This document shows positions 54,531-63,665 of a stretch of DNA of 64,000 nt, piece after piece (the first letter of the stretch is position 1; the number at the start of each line of letters is the position of its first letter). Position numbers and translations under genes: made by a program. The stretch is from Calothrix sp. NIES-3974. GTDB lineage: Bacteria; Cyanobacteriota; Cyanobacteriia; Cyanobacteriales; Nostocaceae. Where the stretch lies: positions 5,022,001 to 5,086,000 of the forward strand of contig NZ_AP018254.1 of assembly GCF_002368395.1 (NCBI RefSeq), written 5' to 3'. The notes beneath the pieces were generated by a model. The model ran no database searches, was not told the DNA's origin, and worked only from the letters and a program-made list of their open reading frames with translations.

Positions 54531-54920
54531 TCTCATTCTTTCATCACTATTTACCTCATCAATTTTGGTTTTTGTTAATAGGTAAAAATAAAGGGCTTCT
54601 GTTTCAGGATTCAGATGGTCGATAGAAAAATTAAAGGTGAGAAAAAGGGATAGGGTAACTAGCAAAATTTGTTGGATATTTTTTGTCAGCTTCATGTTGA
54701 TGTTTTCACTTTTATATTGTTCATTGAATCCTTTCCTATAGATAAAACCGGATATTTATAAACAATTATGTAAATCATCAATTTCTGCTAACAAAAATAT
54801 TATTTTATAGATACTTATACCTATTCTTTGTGAAGCTGCTCACGAATTCTACCCTCCTCGAATTTCGGTGAGGAAAGGTTCGTAGTTGCACTTTTATTAT
54901 TTAATTTGGAAATTCCTGAT
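54531..54920. other. AT-rich intergenic region
   Basis: Nothing convincing. A minus-strand 64-codon frame (54501-54695) begins with a hydrophobic signal-like segment but overlaps the end of the preceding ORF and has no recognisable family. Confidence 0.5.
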
Positions 54921-55532
54921 TTACTGCTTGATTGTGATTCCTTCAATCAAAGATTGGGTGACAAAGGTTGCTAATTCATCCACCGCGATCGCATTACTCA
55001 CCGGTATCTGCTGATCCATCAATAGGGTCGCTAAACCATGAACAATAGACCACACTGTCCATGTCAGTTTTTTCGGGTCAGTCATCTTGATTAATCCAGC
55101 AGCTTGACCCGCAACAATCGCATCGTAGGGTACTTGTAATGTCTGCATGGCTACTTGGTATAAACTGGGAAACCGCTCCTCCGCACAAGTTATATAAACT
55201 CCAAACATAATTCGGTAGTGGGAACGATGTGTTATTGCATACTTCACATAGGCAATTCCCGTTGCCTGGAGTTGGGTAATTGGTTGGGATGGATATGCCT
55301 GTAAAGCCGCTTCTAACTCCCCTTTCAAGGCTTCAAATCCTTCTTGGGCTACAGCTGCAACCAATGCATCCTTATCGGGAAAATGCCGATAGGGAGCAGT
55401 ATGGGATACACCCACCCGTCGCGCTACCTCCCGTAATGACAGGCTTTCGATGTCTTTTGCGGCGATTATCTCTAATGCTGCGTCAATTAAAGCACGACGC
55501 AAATCTCCGTGGTGATAATTTGATTTTGACAC
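54921..55532 (-). CDS. TetR/AcrR-family transcriptional regulator
   Basis: A 203-residue repressor. The N-terminal helix-turn-helix (about 10-55) reads RRALIDAALEIIAAKDIESL, SLREVARRVGVSHTAPYRHF. The C-terminal ligand-binding part (about 80-200; HRSHYRIMFGVYITCAEERF) fits the WHG/TetR_C_33 group. It is divergent from the remnant ORF and the ABM-type gene. The inverted repeat TAATACT...AGTATTA, which lies between them over the -35 of the rightward promoter, is the likely operator. Confidence 0.9.
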   Translation of the reverse strand: MSKSNYHHGDLRRALIDAALEIIAAKDIESLSLREVARRVGVSHTAPYRHFPDKDALVAAVAQEGFEALKGELEAALQAYPSQPITQLQATGIAYVKYAITHRSHYRIMFGVYITCAEERFPSLYQVAMQTLQVPYDAIVAGQAAGLIKMTDPKKLTWTVWSIVHGLATLLMDQQIPVSNAIAVDELATFVTQSLIEGITIKQ

Positions 55533-55559
55533 ATTAAATTCCCATCTTTGCCTTTTTGA

Positions 55560-55592
55560 TAATACTTTACATTTTACATGTTGACAGTATTA
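55560..55592. promoter_or_regulatory. Candidate TetR operator
   Basis: TAATACT (55560-55566) and AGTATTA (55586-55592) are exact complements 19 bases apart. The right arm overlaps the -35 hexamer of the rightward promoter, so binding would block it. Confidence 0.45.
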
Positions 55593-55609
55593 ACTATTGG
55601 GTTTAAGAT
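55581..55609 (+). promoter_or_regulatory. Sigma-70-type promoter toward the remnant ORF and ABM gene
   Basis: A perfect TTGACA (55581-55586), a 17-base spacer and TAAGAT (55604-55609). A second TTGACA lies at 55614. The transcript would run into GGAGG (55633-55637) and the remnant ORF. Confidence 0.65.
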
Positions 55610-55643
55610 AATGTTGACATCATAAACATATTGGAGGTTAAAG

Positions 55644-55718
55644 ATGTCGAGAAGATATACGAATGAAGATATACGACAGATTTTGCAGCAGGCAGAACTA
55701 TTATATGTAGAGACGTAA
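55644..55718 (+). pseudogene. Gene start cut short by a palindromic repeat
   Basis: An ATG with a strong GGAGG site six bases upstream opens MSRRYTNEDIRQILQQAELL and ends after 24 codons at a TAA that lies inside a GTAGAGACG-type palindrome (55707-55734). A well-placed promoter and ribosome site for such a short frame suggest a longer gene that lost its body, or a leader peptide. The sequence start recalls small cyanobacterial proteins but I cannot name it. Confidence 0.55.
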
Positions 55719-55764
55719 TATATTACCTCTCTAGAGATATCAGAACAATAAATAGGAAAAAAAG

Positions 55765-56166
55765 ATGGTATTTATATCTGTGACGAGATTACGCCTACGT
55801 GCGTGGCGATTTTTGCCGGCATTTTTATGGTTATCCTTTGCCAGTGAACGTCAAGCGAAACAAGCATTAGGAAATATAAAAACTAAGTTAGTTGCTGATG
55901 CTAATTTCACCTTTTGGACATTAACAATGTGGGAAAATGAAGCTGCAATGCGTGCATTTATGACAACAGGTTCCCACCGTCAAGCAATGCCGAAATTAGT
56001 GGAATGGTGTGATGAAGCAACGGTGGTACACTGGGAACAGGAAAGGGAGGAATTTCCGACTATGGCAGAAGCCTATCAGCGAATGCAAAAACAGGGACGT
56101 TGGTCAAAATTAAATCATCCATCCGTAGCTCATCAAAATCGAGAAATTGCCATGCCTAAAAGTTAG
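55765..56166 (+). CDS. DUF3291/ABM-like alpha-beta barrel protein
   Basis: A 133-residue protein starting FISVTRLRLRAWRFLPAFLW, with FTFWTLTMWENEAAMRAFMT and AMPKLVEWCDEATVVHW. This is the pattern of dimeric alpha-beta barrel proteins related to antibiotic-biosynthesis monooxygenases (DUF3291 group). Function is unknown; some relatives are heme or small-molecule enzymes. It lies divergent from the TetR gene, 46 bases after the remnant ORF, and probably belongs to the TetR-controlled unit. Confidence 0.75.
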   Translation: MVFISVTRLRLRAWRFLPAFLWLSFASERQAKQALGNIKTKLVADANFTFWTLTMWENEAAMRAFMTTGSHRQAMPKLVEWCDEATVVHWEQEREEFPTMAEAYQRMQKQGRWSKLNHPSVAHQNREIAMPKS

Positions 56167-56211
56167 AAGACAGGAGATAGATGTAAAGACTTTTTTGTGA
56201 ACCCTAACTAG

Positions 56212-56370
56212 GAGGATGTTTGTCAAGTATTAATTATCACTATTTTGATTATCGTCCTGACTCTGGACATGGGGTTATAAAGCTGATTTTTCCTTCGAGA
56301 GTACAGACGCGACATGTCGCGTCTCTTCCTGCTCCCAAAAACGATAATTCAAGTATGAAAAATGACTTTT
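56212..56370. repeat. Dispersed repeat of about 160 bp, copy 2 (one palindrome)
   Basis: Matches 5184-5377 from GAGGATGTTTGTCAAG to ACGATAATTCAAGTATGAAA with scattered substitutions. It contains a single AGACGCGACATGTCGCGTCT palindrome at 56305-56324. Confidence 0.85.
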
Positions 56371-56374
56371 TCCT

Positions 56375-57013
56375 CTAAGACACAGAGGGGTCGTCGGTTC
56401 TTTTTAAATCGCGGAGGATACGTTCCAGACGTTGAGCTTTGTCAAGTTGATTTTGGGATTTATAGATACTGATTACCTTTTCTAGAGATGCGATCGCTTC
56501 TTGTTGTTTTCCCTGTTCCCATTGAACTTGAGCAAGGTTAGCTAAGGCTTGGGCATATTCGGGGTTAATTTTTAAGGCTTGATTAAAGGCATCGGTGGCT
56601 TCTTGCCAGCGATATTGACTAGCGTACACTTCTCCGGTAGCATTGTAGGCAAGGGCATAGCGGGAATTGAGTTTAATTGCTTGTTGGTAGGCTGCGATTG
56701 CTTCCGTGGGCTTGTCTTGACGGAATAATACGTTCCCTAATTGAAAGTATCCAAAGGCATCCTGGGGAAACTTCTTGATGAATAGACGGGACTGTTCTTC
56801 TGCTGTTGATAAATTGCGATCGCGTAGTAACTGGTTAACTGTTTGAATCAAAAATAAACGCTCTTGTTGCTGTGATTCGGAAAGTCTGGCGATTTTTTCC
56901 ACTTGATTTATACTTGCAACCGCAGACAGTGATGGCAGTGTGATACTAATTACATTTCCAACGGCAAAAGAAAACATTGAGGCGAAAATGAGAGAAAAAG
57001 GTTTTGCCAGCAC
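56375..57013 (-). CDS. Secreted or membrane-anchored TPR protein
   Basis: A 212-residue protein with an N-terminal hydrophobic segment (about 5-35, FSLIFASMFSFAVGNVISIT) acting as signal peptide or anchor. Three to four tetratricopeptide repeats follow (about 75-200: AFGYFQLGNVLFRQDKPTEA, ALAYNATGEVYASQYRWQEA, AQALANLAQVQWEQGKQQEA). TPRs mediate protein contacts; the partner is unknown. Single gene. Confidence 0.85.
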   Translation of the reverse strand: MLAKPFSLIFASMFSFAVGNVISITLPSLSAVASINQVEKIARLSESQQQERLFLIQTVNQLLRDRNLSTAEEQSRLFIKKFPQDAFGYFQLGNVLFRQDKPTEAIAAYQQAIKLNSRYALAYNATGEVYASQYRWQEATDAFNQALKINPEYAQALANLAQVQWEQGKQQEAIASLEKVISIYKSQNQLDKAQRLERILRDLKRTDDPSVS

Positions 57014-57263
57014 AATAACACTCCTGATATTACCTGGTGTTTAATCCATTGTTAACACCATAGTTTTCCTCAAACTAGATATCTTGGATACTTGCTTGTG
57101 ACAGATTTGGAAAATGTTCCATAGTGTCCGGGTACTAGGTCTTGGGGAGCAAGAATACAGGACACAGGAGGATATTTTCCTTATTCTGATGAATAACTGG
57201 GGAACGCGATTTATCGAGTAACGGGGGTAACTGAGGATAGTCAGTTAAACATTATTTAACATA

Positions 57264-58220
57264 TTACCCATTTTTCGCCAAATATCCATTCAAGTCGAGG
57301 AGGACATTTTTTTCGTATTCCCGTAGGTCATGGTCTTTAACGAAACTAGCTGCATTGATAAATTCTTCTCTTGTTCCTTTCACGGTTTCTAAAAATTGTC
57401 GCCAATAACGAATTTCAGTGTGGAGTATACCTTGGGAATCGAAGAAGTAGCTACTATTGACGTGACGATAGCCAAAACTGCGGGGTGCAAGTCGGGTGAC
57501 GATATCGCGGTGATTAATCATCCGAAAAGTGCGATCGCGAAATTTTTGGTTATAATTATCGGCAAATTGTTGGTTGCCAACCCTGGGACTACCAAAGCTG
57601 TATATACCTTGAATTAGGTCTTGGTAACGACTTGGTAAGCGGACTGCGGTCATTTTGGCTAGGGAACCACCTAAGCTGTGACCTGTAAGAAAAATTGCTT
57701 GGTTGTTGTAGTTAAATAAACCGATTTGGGTAGCAATATCAGCCCAAATATCCTCCAGTGCTTGATGAAAACCAGCATGAACATGACCTCCGTATCCTGG
57801 TTTCATCAAAATATTACTGTTGTTCATCCAGTCTCGCAGGTTTCCCGGTTCGGTTCCGCGAAAGGCTATCACCATGACTTTTTCGTTCCCAGCTATGTAT
57901 GCTTGGGTATTGCGTCGATTGAAAAAATGGAAATTGGGGAGATTCCATTCGCTAATTCTAGTTTTAATTGTTTCTGGTTCTAAATAAGCAAGCTGGGATG
58001 CTTTCACCAACAGTAAAGCATTGTGGGGATTGTAACCATTTGTCTTCAGTTCAAAACCCATCAAGGGATTGGCAATTTCTATTTCACCCCTTGATAGTAG
58101 GTCTGTTTCTAAAAAGTGCTGCCATGTTTGCCAATGGATGGGTTTTGGCTGTCCTTTGAAGAAATAACTGGTCATGGCTGTTTCCTGGATATTTGCTAGG
58201 GCTGGTAATTTAAATATCAA
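57264..58220 (-). CDS. Class 3 lipase family protein
   Basis: An alpha/beta-hydrolase of 318 residues (303 if it starts at Met16, MTSYFFKGQ). The nucleophile Ser is in FLTGHSLGGSLAKM. KVMVIAFRGTEPGNLRDWMN gives the oxyanion region, GSPRVGNQQFADNYN and MINHRDIVTRLAP supply the catalytic Asp region, and YRHVNSSYFF contains the probable catalytic His. No signal peptide is convincing. Its start is 11 bases from the pdxA stop, so the pair is probably one transcript, although no functional link is obvious. Confidence 0.9.
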   Translation of the reverse strand: MIFKLPALANIQETAMTSYFFKGQPKPIHWQTWQHFLETDLLSRGEIEIANPLMGFELKTNGYNPHNALLLVKASQLAYLEPETIKTRISEWNLPNFHFFNRRNTQAYIAGNEKVMVIAFRGTEPGNLRDWMNNSNILMKPGYGGHVHAGFHQALEDIWADIATQIGLFNYNNQAIFLTGHSLGGSLAKMTAVRLPSRYQDLIQGIYSFGSPRVGNQQFADNYNQKFRDRTFRMINHRDIVTRLAPRSFGYRHVNSSYFFDSQGILHTEIRYWRQFLETVKGTREEFINAASFVKDHDLREYEKNVLLDLNGYLAKNG

Positions 58221-58231
58221 GGAAATGGGAA

Positions 58232-59290
58232 TTAATTCCGGATATTTGCTCGCTGTCTAGCTAGAATTTGCGCTAATTCAATGGCTGCACCCATACTAGT
58301 AGCATCGGCCACACCTTTCCCGGCGATGTTAAATGCAGTACCGTGGTCAGGGGAAGTGCGGATAAATGGCAGACCAATGGAAGTATTAACAGCGCGGTCA
58401 AAGGCCATTAATTTCACGGGTATTAAACCTTGGTCGTGGTACAAAGCTAAATAGGCATCGGGGATATTTTCTAGATTCACCCGTGTCCCAAACCAGGCTA
58501 AACCGGGATTTACCCACATGGTGTCTGGGGGAACCGGACCATCTAAACGCAGCTGGGGGTACTTTTGTTGAGCGGTTTCTAACCAGGGTATTAACCATTC
58601 AATTTCTTCCGTTCCCAAATGTCCCTTTTCACCACTGTGGGGATTTAATCCCGCGATCGCAATGTGGGGATGTTCAATACCAAAGTCCTGTTGCAAACAT
58701 TCCACCAGTAGGTCGAGTTTTTGCGTCATTAATTCTTTGGTTAGGGTCTGGGGAACCGCTTGCAGGGGTATGTGGGTGGTTGCTAGTAATGCTCGCAATG
58801 TCCACCCAGTGTGGGGTGAACGGGCTACAAATAACATTCCCACCCGTTGACAACCGGATTTTTCTGCCAGTAATTCGGTTTGCCCAGGATAATTATAACC
58901 TGCCGCTTGCCACGCAGATTTGGCAATCGGCGCAGTCACAATCGCCGCAAATTCCCCTGCGAGCGATCGCGCGATCGCATTTTCTAAGTAGGCAAAACTG
59001 ATTGCTCCGGTGGCAGCATTTTCCTGTCCTAATTCCACTGCTGATTCGTATACTTGAACTGATTCAACTTCTAATATCTTCAGTTTTTCCGGATGGATCA
59101 GGTCGGTTTTACGCACACTTTCGGATAAAGTATCGTAGGTTTGCATCAGCAATTTCTGACTACCAATAATGGTAATTTTCTCTAATTCTTCTAATTCCAA
59201 CTTAGCCAGGGCTTTGAGAATTACTTCTCCCCCAATTCCAGCCGGGTCTCCTAAAGTTATGGCTATTTGTGGCTGATGCTTACTCAGCAT
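58232..59290 (-). CDS. pdxA: 4-hydroxythreonine-4-phosphate dehydrogenase
   Basis: PdxA oxidises 4-phosphohydroxy-L-threonine in the DXP-dependent pathway to pyridoxal 5'-phosphate. The 352-residue protein shows [35 protein letters not shown] (with the TE substrate segment), [18 protein letters not shown] (a metal-binding His), [17 protein letters not shown] (second metal His) and [17 protein letters not shown] (third). All expected ligands are present and length is normal. Confidence 0.96.
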   Translation of the reverse strand: MLSKHQPQIAITLGDPAGIGGEVILKALAKLELEELEKITIIGSQKLLMQTYDTLSESVRKTDLIHPEKLKILEVESVQVYESAVELGQENAATGAISFAYLENAIARSLAGEFAAIVTAPIAKSAWQAAGYNYPGQTELLAEKSGCQRVGMLFVARSPHTGWTLRALLATTHIPLQAVPQTLTKELMTQKLDLLVECLQQDFGIEHPHIAIAGLNPHSGEKGHLGTEEIEWLIPWLETAQQKYPQLRLDGPVPPDTMWVNPGLAWFGTRVNLENIPDAYLALYHDQGLIPVKLMAFDRAVNTSIGLPFIRTSPDHGTAFNIAGKGVADATSMGAAIELAQILARQRANIRN

Positions 59291-59782
59291 ATTTAGTCCA
59301 CCTTTACACCAAAAAATAAATCAGTATTTCTAATTATTACCATCGAGAAAATCCTTTGGTTTTACTTATCCATCAGCATATCAGTTATCTACTATCATCT
59401 CAATAGATTTTTGACGATGATTTGGGTAAACAACAACTTTTAAAATCATTTGCATCAAAAATACTTATTTGAGTTACGTCAATATAGAAAATTCATATGG
59501 TATAAATAAGTTATGCTGAAAGATTAATTTGAAACATCTGTCTGTTATTTTGAAAACCAATGGAAAATTTAAAGATTACCGCCATTTAGTATTCATCGCT
59601 ATTGGATTATATCTTCGCTAAATGATAAATTTAGCTGAAGATGTATTTTCGCAGCGACACTCCTATCCTTCAGGAGATGGGAACCCTATTCAGGAGACTT
59701 TCGTGCGTTACCAGAAACCAGGGAAAGATAGGGCAAAAACTAAAGATAATAGCTGAATCAAGTTTTTAAAAACCAATTTACT

Positions 59783-59820
59783 TACGTGCCTGTCAGGTGT
59801 AGCCTGTAAACAGGGACGTA
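59783..59820 (+). promoter_or_regulatory. Hairpin in the bicA leader
   Basis: TACGT-G-CCTGT pairs with ACAGG-G-ACGTA: ten pairs interrupted by one G-G mismatch, loop of 16 bases. Confidence 0.5.
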
Positions 59821-59891
59821 TAGATTCTGAGTCTCTATTTAGGATTAATTCCACTTAGATAATTCTCGTTTTAACCACTACGAGTATCTTC

Positions 59892-59916
59892 CGGAACTAA
59901 AGACAGGCTAGTTCCG
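59892..59916 (+). promoter_or_regulatory. Second hairpin in the bicA leader
   Basis: CGGAACTA and TAGTTCCG form an 8-bp perfect stem around AAGACAGGC, about 110 bases before the start codon. Confidence 0.5.
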
Positions 59917-60025
59917 AAAAAGTTCCAGAATCACAAAAAATATTTTTGCGACTTGAACTCGGCTTTTAATATTACTGTACTATCCCGTTTCCCTGACTTT
60001 AAATTCCTTTCTTTACCATTACCCT

Positions 60026-61762
60026 ATGGCAATTACAAATCATATCCATTTTCGCAATCTTCAAGGCGACATTTTTGGCGGAGTGACAGCTGCCATTGTT
60101 TCCTTACCCCTAGCTTTAGCCTTCGGGGTTGCATCCGGAGCAGGACCAGTTGCAGGTCTTTATGGAGCAGTTTGTGTCGGTTTTTTTGCTGCTTTATTTG
60201 GTGGAACTCCGACTCTAATTTCTGAACCAACCGGACCCATGACGGTGGTAATGACAACAATTATTGCTTCCCTAACTGCTAGAGCAGATAGTCCAGAACA
60301 GGGTTTAGCAATGGCTTTTACCGTGGTCATGCTGGCGGGTATATTCCAAATTATATTCGGCATTTTTAAGCTAGGTAAATACATTACCCTAATGCCCTAC
60401 AGTGTCATTTCTGGATTCATGTCAGGAATTGGCGTAATTCTGATTATCCTCCAGATTGCTCCATTATTAGGACAAGCAAGTCCCAAGGGGGGGGTATTAG
60501 GAATTGTCCAGAATTTACCCCAAATTCTAACTAACATTGATTTTCCAGAATTAACCCTAGGTTTACTCACACTGGCAATAATTTTCTTCATGCCGAAGAA
60601 AATTAAAAAAATTGTCCCTCCCCAATTAGTCGCTTTGATTGTGGGTACAGTGGTTTCCCTAACAGTGTTCAGCAATGCCGATATCCGTACCATTGGTAGC
60701 CTAGGTGAAATTCCCGTCGGATTACCAACCCTACGTACACCCACATTTACACCTGAACTGATGACTGTCATGTTGGTAGATGGGGTGATGCTGGGTATGT
60801 TGGGGTGTATTGATACCCTGTTAACGGCAGTGATTGCGGATAGTTTGACTAGAACAGAGCATAAATCCGATAAAGAGTTAATCGGTCAAGGGATTGCTAA
60901 CTTGGTTTCCGGTATCTGCGGGGGTTTACCCGGTGCAGGTGCAACAATGGGTACGGTGGTAAACATTCAAACGGGAGCCAAAACCGCAGTATCTGGTTTA
61001 ACTAGGGCATTGATTTTGTTAGTGGTGGTATTAGGTGCAGCACGTTTGACCCAACCAATTCCGATGGCTGTACTTGCAGGGATTGCCCTCAAAGTCGGTA
61101 TTGATATTTTAGACTGGAGTTTTTTAAAGCGATCGCACAAAGTTTCCCTCAAAGGCTCAATCATCATGTACGGTGTATTGTTGCTGACGGTATTTGTGGA
61201 TCTAATTGTGGCGGTTGGTGTCGGTGTATTTATTGCTAATATCCTTACCATCGAACGTTTATCGAACATGCACGCGGAAACGGTGAAAACTATTACCGAT
61301 GCAGATGATGCCATTGTTCTCAACCAGGAAGAAAAGCTCCTGTTTGAGCGAGCAAAGGGGAAAGTGGTGTTGTTTTACCTCAGTGGACCGATGATTTTTG
61401 GTGTATCCAAAGCCATTTCCCGCGAACATGCAGCAATGGTAGATTCAGAGGTATTAATTTTGGATTTAAGCGATGTGCCAATGTTGGGTGTAACCGCATC
61501 CTTAGCAATTGAAAATGCCATCAAAGATGCTTGTGACCAAGGTCGTCACGTTCTGATTGTCGGTGCTGCGGGTAAAGTCAAACGTCGTTTAGAAAAATTT
61601 GGAGTCTTCCAGCAAATCCCTCCCCACCATTTATTTACAGAACGTGTGGATGCACTTCGTCAAGCTTTAGCTTTAGTGGAAACACCCGTGGTGGATGCTA
61701 ATAACGTGGGGGTGGATTTACTCGACCGTCCCGGTAATTTAGGTTATCAAGCTTCTAGTTGA
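60026..61762 (+). CDS. bicA: SulP-family transporter, BicA-like bicarbonate carrier
   Basis: A 578-residue inner-membrane SulP protein with about 14 membrane segments (to about residue 410) and a cytosolic STAS domain (about 440-550; KVVLFYLSGPMIFGVSKAIS, LILDLSDVPMLGVTASLAIE). BicA members take up bicarbonate with sodium for the CO2-concentrating mechanism; other cyanobacterial SulP proteins move sulfate. The start NLQGDIFGGVTAAIVSLPLA, EPTGPMTVVMTTIIAS and GLPGAGATMGTVVNIQTGAK closely follow the BicA type. The long structured upstream region suggests regulation, as in other inducible bicarbonate systems. Sulfate transport cannot be excluded by sequence reading alone. Confidence 0.85.
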   Translation: MAITNHIHFRNLQGDIFGGVTAAIVSLPLALAFGVASGAGPVAGLYGAVCVGFFAALFGGTPTLISEPTGPMTVVMTTIIASLTARADSPEQGLAMAFTVVMLAGIFQIIFGIFKLGKYITLMPYSVISGFMSGIGVILIILQIAPLLGQASPKGGVLGIVQNLPQILTNIDFPELTLGLLTLAIIFFMPKKIKKIVPPQLVALIVGTVVSLTVFSNADIRTIGSLGEIPVGLPTLRTPTFTPELMTVMLVDGVMLGMLGCIDTLLTAVIADSLTRTEHKSDKELIGQGIANLVSGICGGLPGAGATMGTVVNIQTGAKTAVSGLTRALILLVVVLGAARLTQPIPMAVLAGIALKVGIDILDWSFLKRSHKVSLKGSIIMYGVLLLTVFVDLIVAVGVGVFIANILTIERLSNMHAETVKTITDADDAIVLNQEEKLLFERAKGKVVLFYLSGPMIFGVSKAISREHAAMVDSEVLILDLSDVPMLGVTASLAIENAIKDACDQGRHVLIVGAAGKVKRRLEKFGVFQQIPPHHLFTERVDALRQALALVETPVVDANNVGVDLLDRPGNLGYQASS

Positions 61763-61782
61763 AGTGAATATATAAGCATCCC

Positions 61783-61820
61783 AGAAGTTGGGTTTTAATT
61801 ACCCTTAAAACCTGACTTCT
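61783..61820 (+). terminator. Hairpin after bicA
   Basis: AGAAGT-TG-GGTTTTAA pairs with TTAAAACC-TG-ACTTCT around TTACCC: 14 pairs with a two-base internal mismatch, 20 bases after the stop. There is no pure T-run, so termination is likely but not certain. Confidence 0.55.
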
Positions 61821-61976
61821 CACATTTACTTTCAACGTCTATAAACTGAGCTTCTCGTTGCAATGGTTAATTGTTAGAGGTCAACTGTAGACTGTCAAGC
61901 GTTAACAAACCAATAGGGAAATATATCAGCATGGGAAGTCTAAATGAAAAATTGAGCTTTCTCAGGTAATCTGGTT

Positions 61977-63659
61977 ATACCAATTTAATATGAAGACCCA
62001 TAGAAAGAACCCCACCCTAACCCTCCCCGTAATCCTATCCATTACCCGGATCTTTCTTAACAAAAAGTAAAAATACTTAAAAGAAGACGAAAGGCTTGAT
62101 AGGTATAGTTTTGAGAGAGGAAAGATAGGGTGTAAAAAATGGAAAAATGGGCAGCAAGGGAATTGAAGCACTTGGATTTGGGAGATAAACGGCGAAACAA
62201 GCGTTTGATAAAGATGGTAGAAGATTTAGCAGCACAACCAACATCGAGTGTACCTCAAGCATGTGGGAGCGTAGCAGCGACAACAGCAGCATATGATTTG
62301 TGGAGTTCGCCGTATATAAAACCATCAGATATAAGCAATGGACATATCAAAAGTACAATCGAAAGGGCAAAAGAACACGAGATAGTATTAGCAATACAAG
62401 ACACAACAAATATGGATGTAACAAGTCATCCAGCAACAGAAGGAATTGGATATCTAGACCAGAGAAAAAGTTTAGGATTAAAAGTACATTCAACGTTATT
62501 ATCAAGCATAAAAGGAGTTCCACTGGGAGTAATAGACCAACAAGTATGGTCAAGAAATATCGAAGATTTAGGAATAGCAAAAACACGTAGAAAAAGACAA
62601 ACAGAAGAAAAAGAAAGCCAAAGATGGTTGGAAGGGCTAGAGAGAACAAATAAATTACTACCAGAAAAGATAAAAATCATAACAGTAGCAGACTCAGAAG
62701 CAGATATATTTGATTTATTTAATCAGGAAAGACCAGAAAATAGCCACTTACTAATCAGAGGAACTCATAATAGAAAAGTTAGCCATACAGCGAATTATCT
62801 ACATGAGGCGATCAGGTCAAGTCCAACTCAGGGAGAAGTAGAAGTCAAGGTAAGAAGAAATCCAGAAAGACCAGAAAGGATAGCAAAACTAACAATTAGA
62901 TACGAAACAGTTGAAATAGAAGTACCAAAAAATAAGCTCGGGCGTTCGCTTTGTAAACCAGTAAAACTACAGGTGATATTAGCAGAAGAAAAGAGTCCAC
63001 CATCGGAGATAAAACCAATCAGTTGGTTATTGTTAACGACATTGGAAATTAATAGCCTTGAAGATGCGGTAAAATGTGTTGAATGGTATACATATCGTTG
63101 GTTAATCGAGCGTTATCACTATACATTGAAAAGCGGTTGTCGAATCGAGGAATTACAACTGGAGACAGGAAAACGCCTATCAATGGCATTAGCGACATAT
63201 TCGATTGTGGCATGGCGATTATTATGGTTAACTTACCAAGCAAGGGATAATCCAGAACAAAGTTGTGAAACGGTTTTAACTACAGTTGAATGGCAATCTT
63301 TATGTGTAAGTGTGAACAAAAACCCAATTCCACCAGATCAGCCACCAACATTAAGAGAAGCTGTACGAATGATTGCTCGACTAGGTGGTTTTCTGGGTCG
63401 TAAAGGTGATGGGGAACCTGGAGTCAAGACGATTTGGAGAGGGTTACGACGATTGCACGATATCGCCGTAACTTGGAAGCTAGCCCATCAAATCTAAATG
63501 CATACTTTCTGAGTTTTGTCTAATCTTAATGCTTAATCCCTCTACTGAAATCATTTCTATAATCGCTTTTCAGACTTTGTTAAGAAAGATGTGACTAATG
63601 GATAGCTATAGGTGAAGGAGTAGGTTCAAATTATGTGCAACTTTACATTAAATTGGTAT
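61977..63659 (+). mobile_element. IS4-family insertion sequence (IS50-like), complete
   Basis: Ends are ATACCAATTTAATATGAAG on the left and the inverted ATACCAATTTAATGTAAAG on the right. Subterminal inverted segments (CTATCCATTA followed by ATCTTTCTTAACAAA) also match at about 62032-62067 and 63572-63610. One transposase gene fills the interior. I could not see a target-site duplication next to these ends; GGTTA-type bases extend the inverted repeat outward on both sides, so the exact boundaries may be a few bases further out. Confidence 0.75.
62139..63497 (+). CDS. IS4-family transposase
   Basis: A 452-residue DDE transposase of the IS50/Tn5 type. The N-terminal binding domain has KWAARELKHLDLGDKRRNKR, SVPQACGSVAATTAAYDLW. 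The catalytic Asp are in VLAIQDTTNMDVT and ITVADSEADIF, and the catalytic Glu is in the YREK-like TYRWLIERYHYTLKSGCRIE. Codon use is strongly A-ending (AGA, ATA, ACA), unlike the neighbouring bicA, which points to recent arrival. The frame is intact, so the element may be active. Confidence 0.93.
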   Translation: MEKWAARELKHLDLGDKRRNKRLIKMVEDLAAQPTSSVPQACGSVAATTAAYDLWSSPYIKPSDISNGHIKSTIERAKEHEIVLAIQDTTNMDVTSHPATEGIGYLDQRKSLGLKVHSTLLSSIKGVPLGVIDQQVWSRNIEDLGIAKTRRKRQTEEKESQRWLEGLERTNKLLPEKIKIITVADSEADIFDLFNQERPENSHLLIRGTHNRKVSHTANYLHEAIRSSPTQGEVEVKVRRNPERPERIAKLTIRYETVEIEVPKNKLGRSLCKPVKLQVILAEEKSPPSEIKPISWLLLTTLEINSLEDAVKCVEWYTYRWLIERYHYTLKSGCRIEELQLETGKRLSMALATYSIVAWRLLWLTYQARDNPEQSCETVLTTVEWQSLCVSVNKNPIPPDQPPTLREAVRMIARLGGFLGRKGDGEPGVKTIWRGLRRLHDIAVTWKLAHQI

Positions 63660-63665
63660 TAACCC

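Larger units (their letters stand above)
59291..60025. other. Long leader/intergenic region of bicA
   Basis: 735 bases without a gene. The left half is AT-rich; the right half has two clear hairpins (59783-59820 and 59892-59916, listed separately) and the TCCTATCC...GGAGATGGGA pairing near 59665. The bicA transcript may therefore have a structured 5' UTR, or the region may be repeat-derived. Confidence 0.5.

Noticed and set aside
54501-54695. 64-codon minus-strand frame with a hydrophobic start
   Set aside because: Overlaps the end of the preceding ORF, no ribosome site and no recognisable conservation; could be real but cannot be supported.
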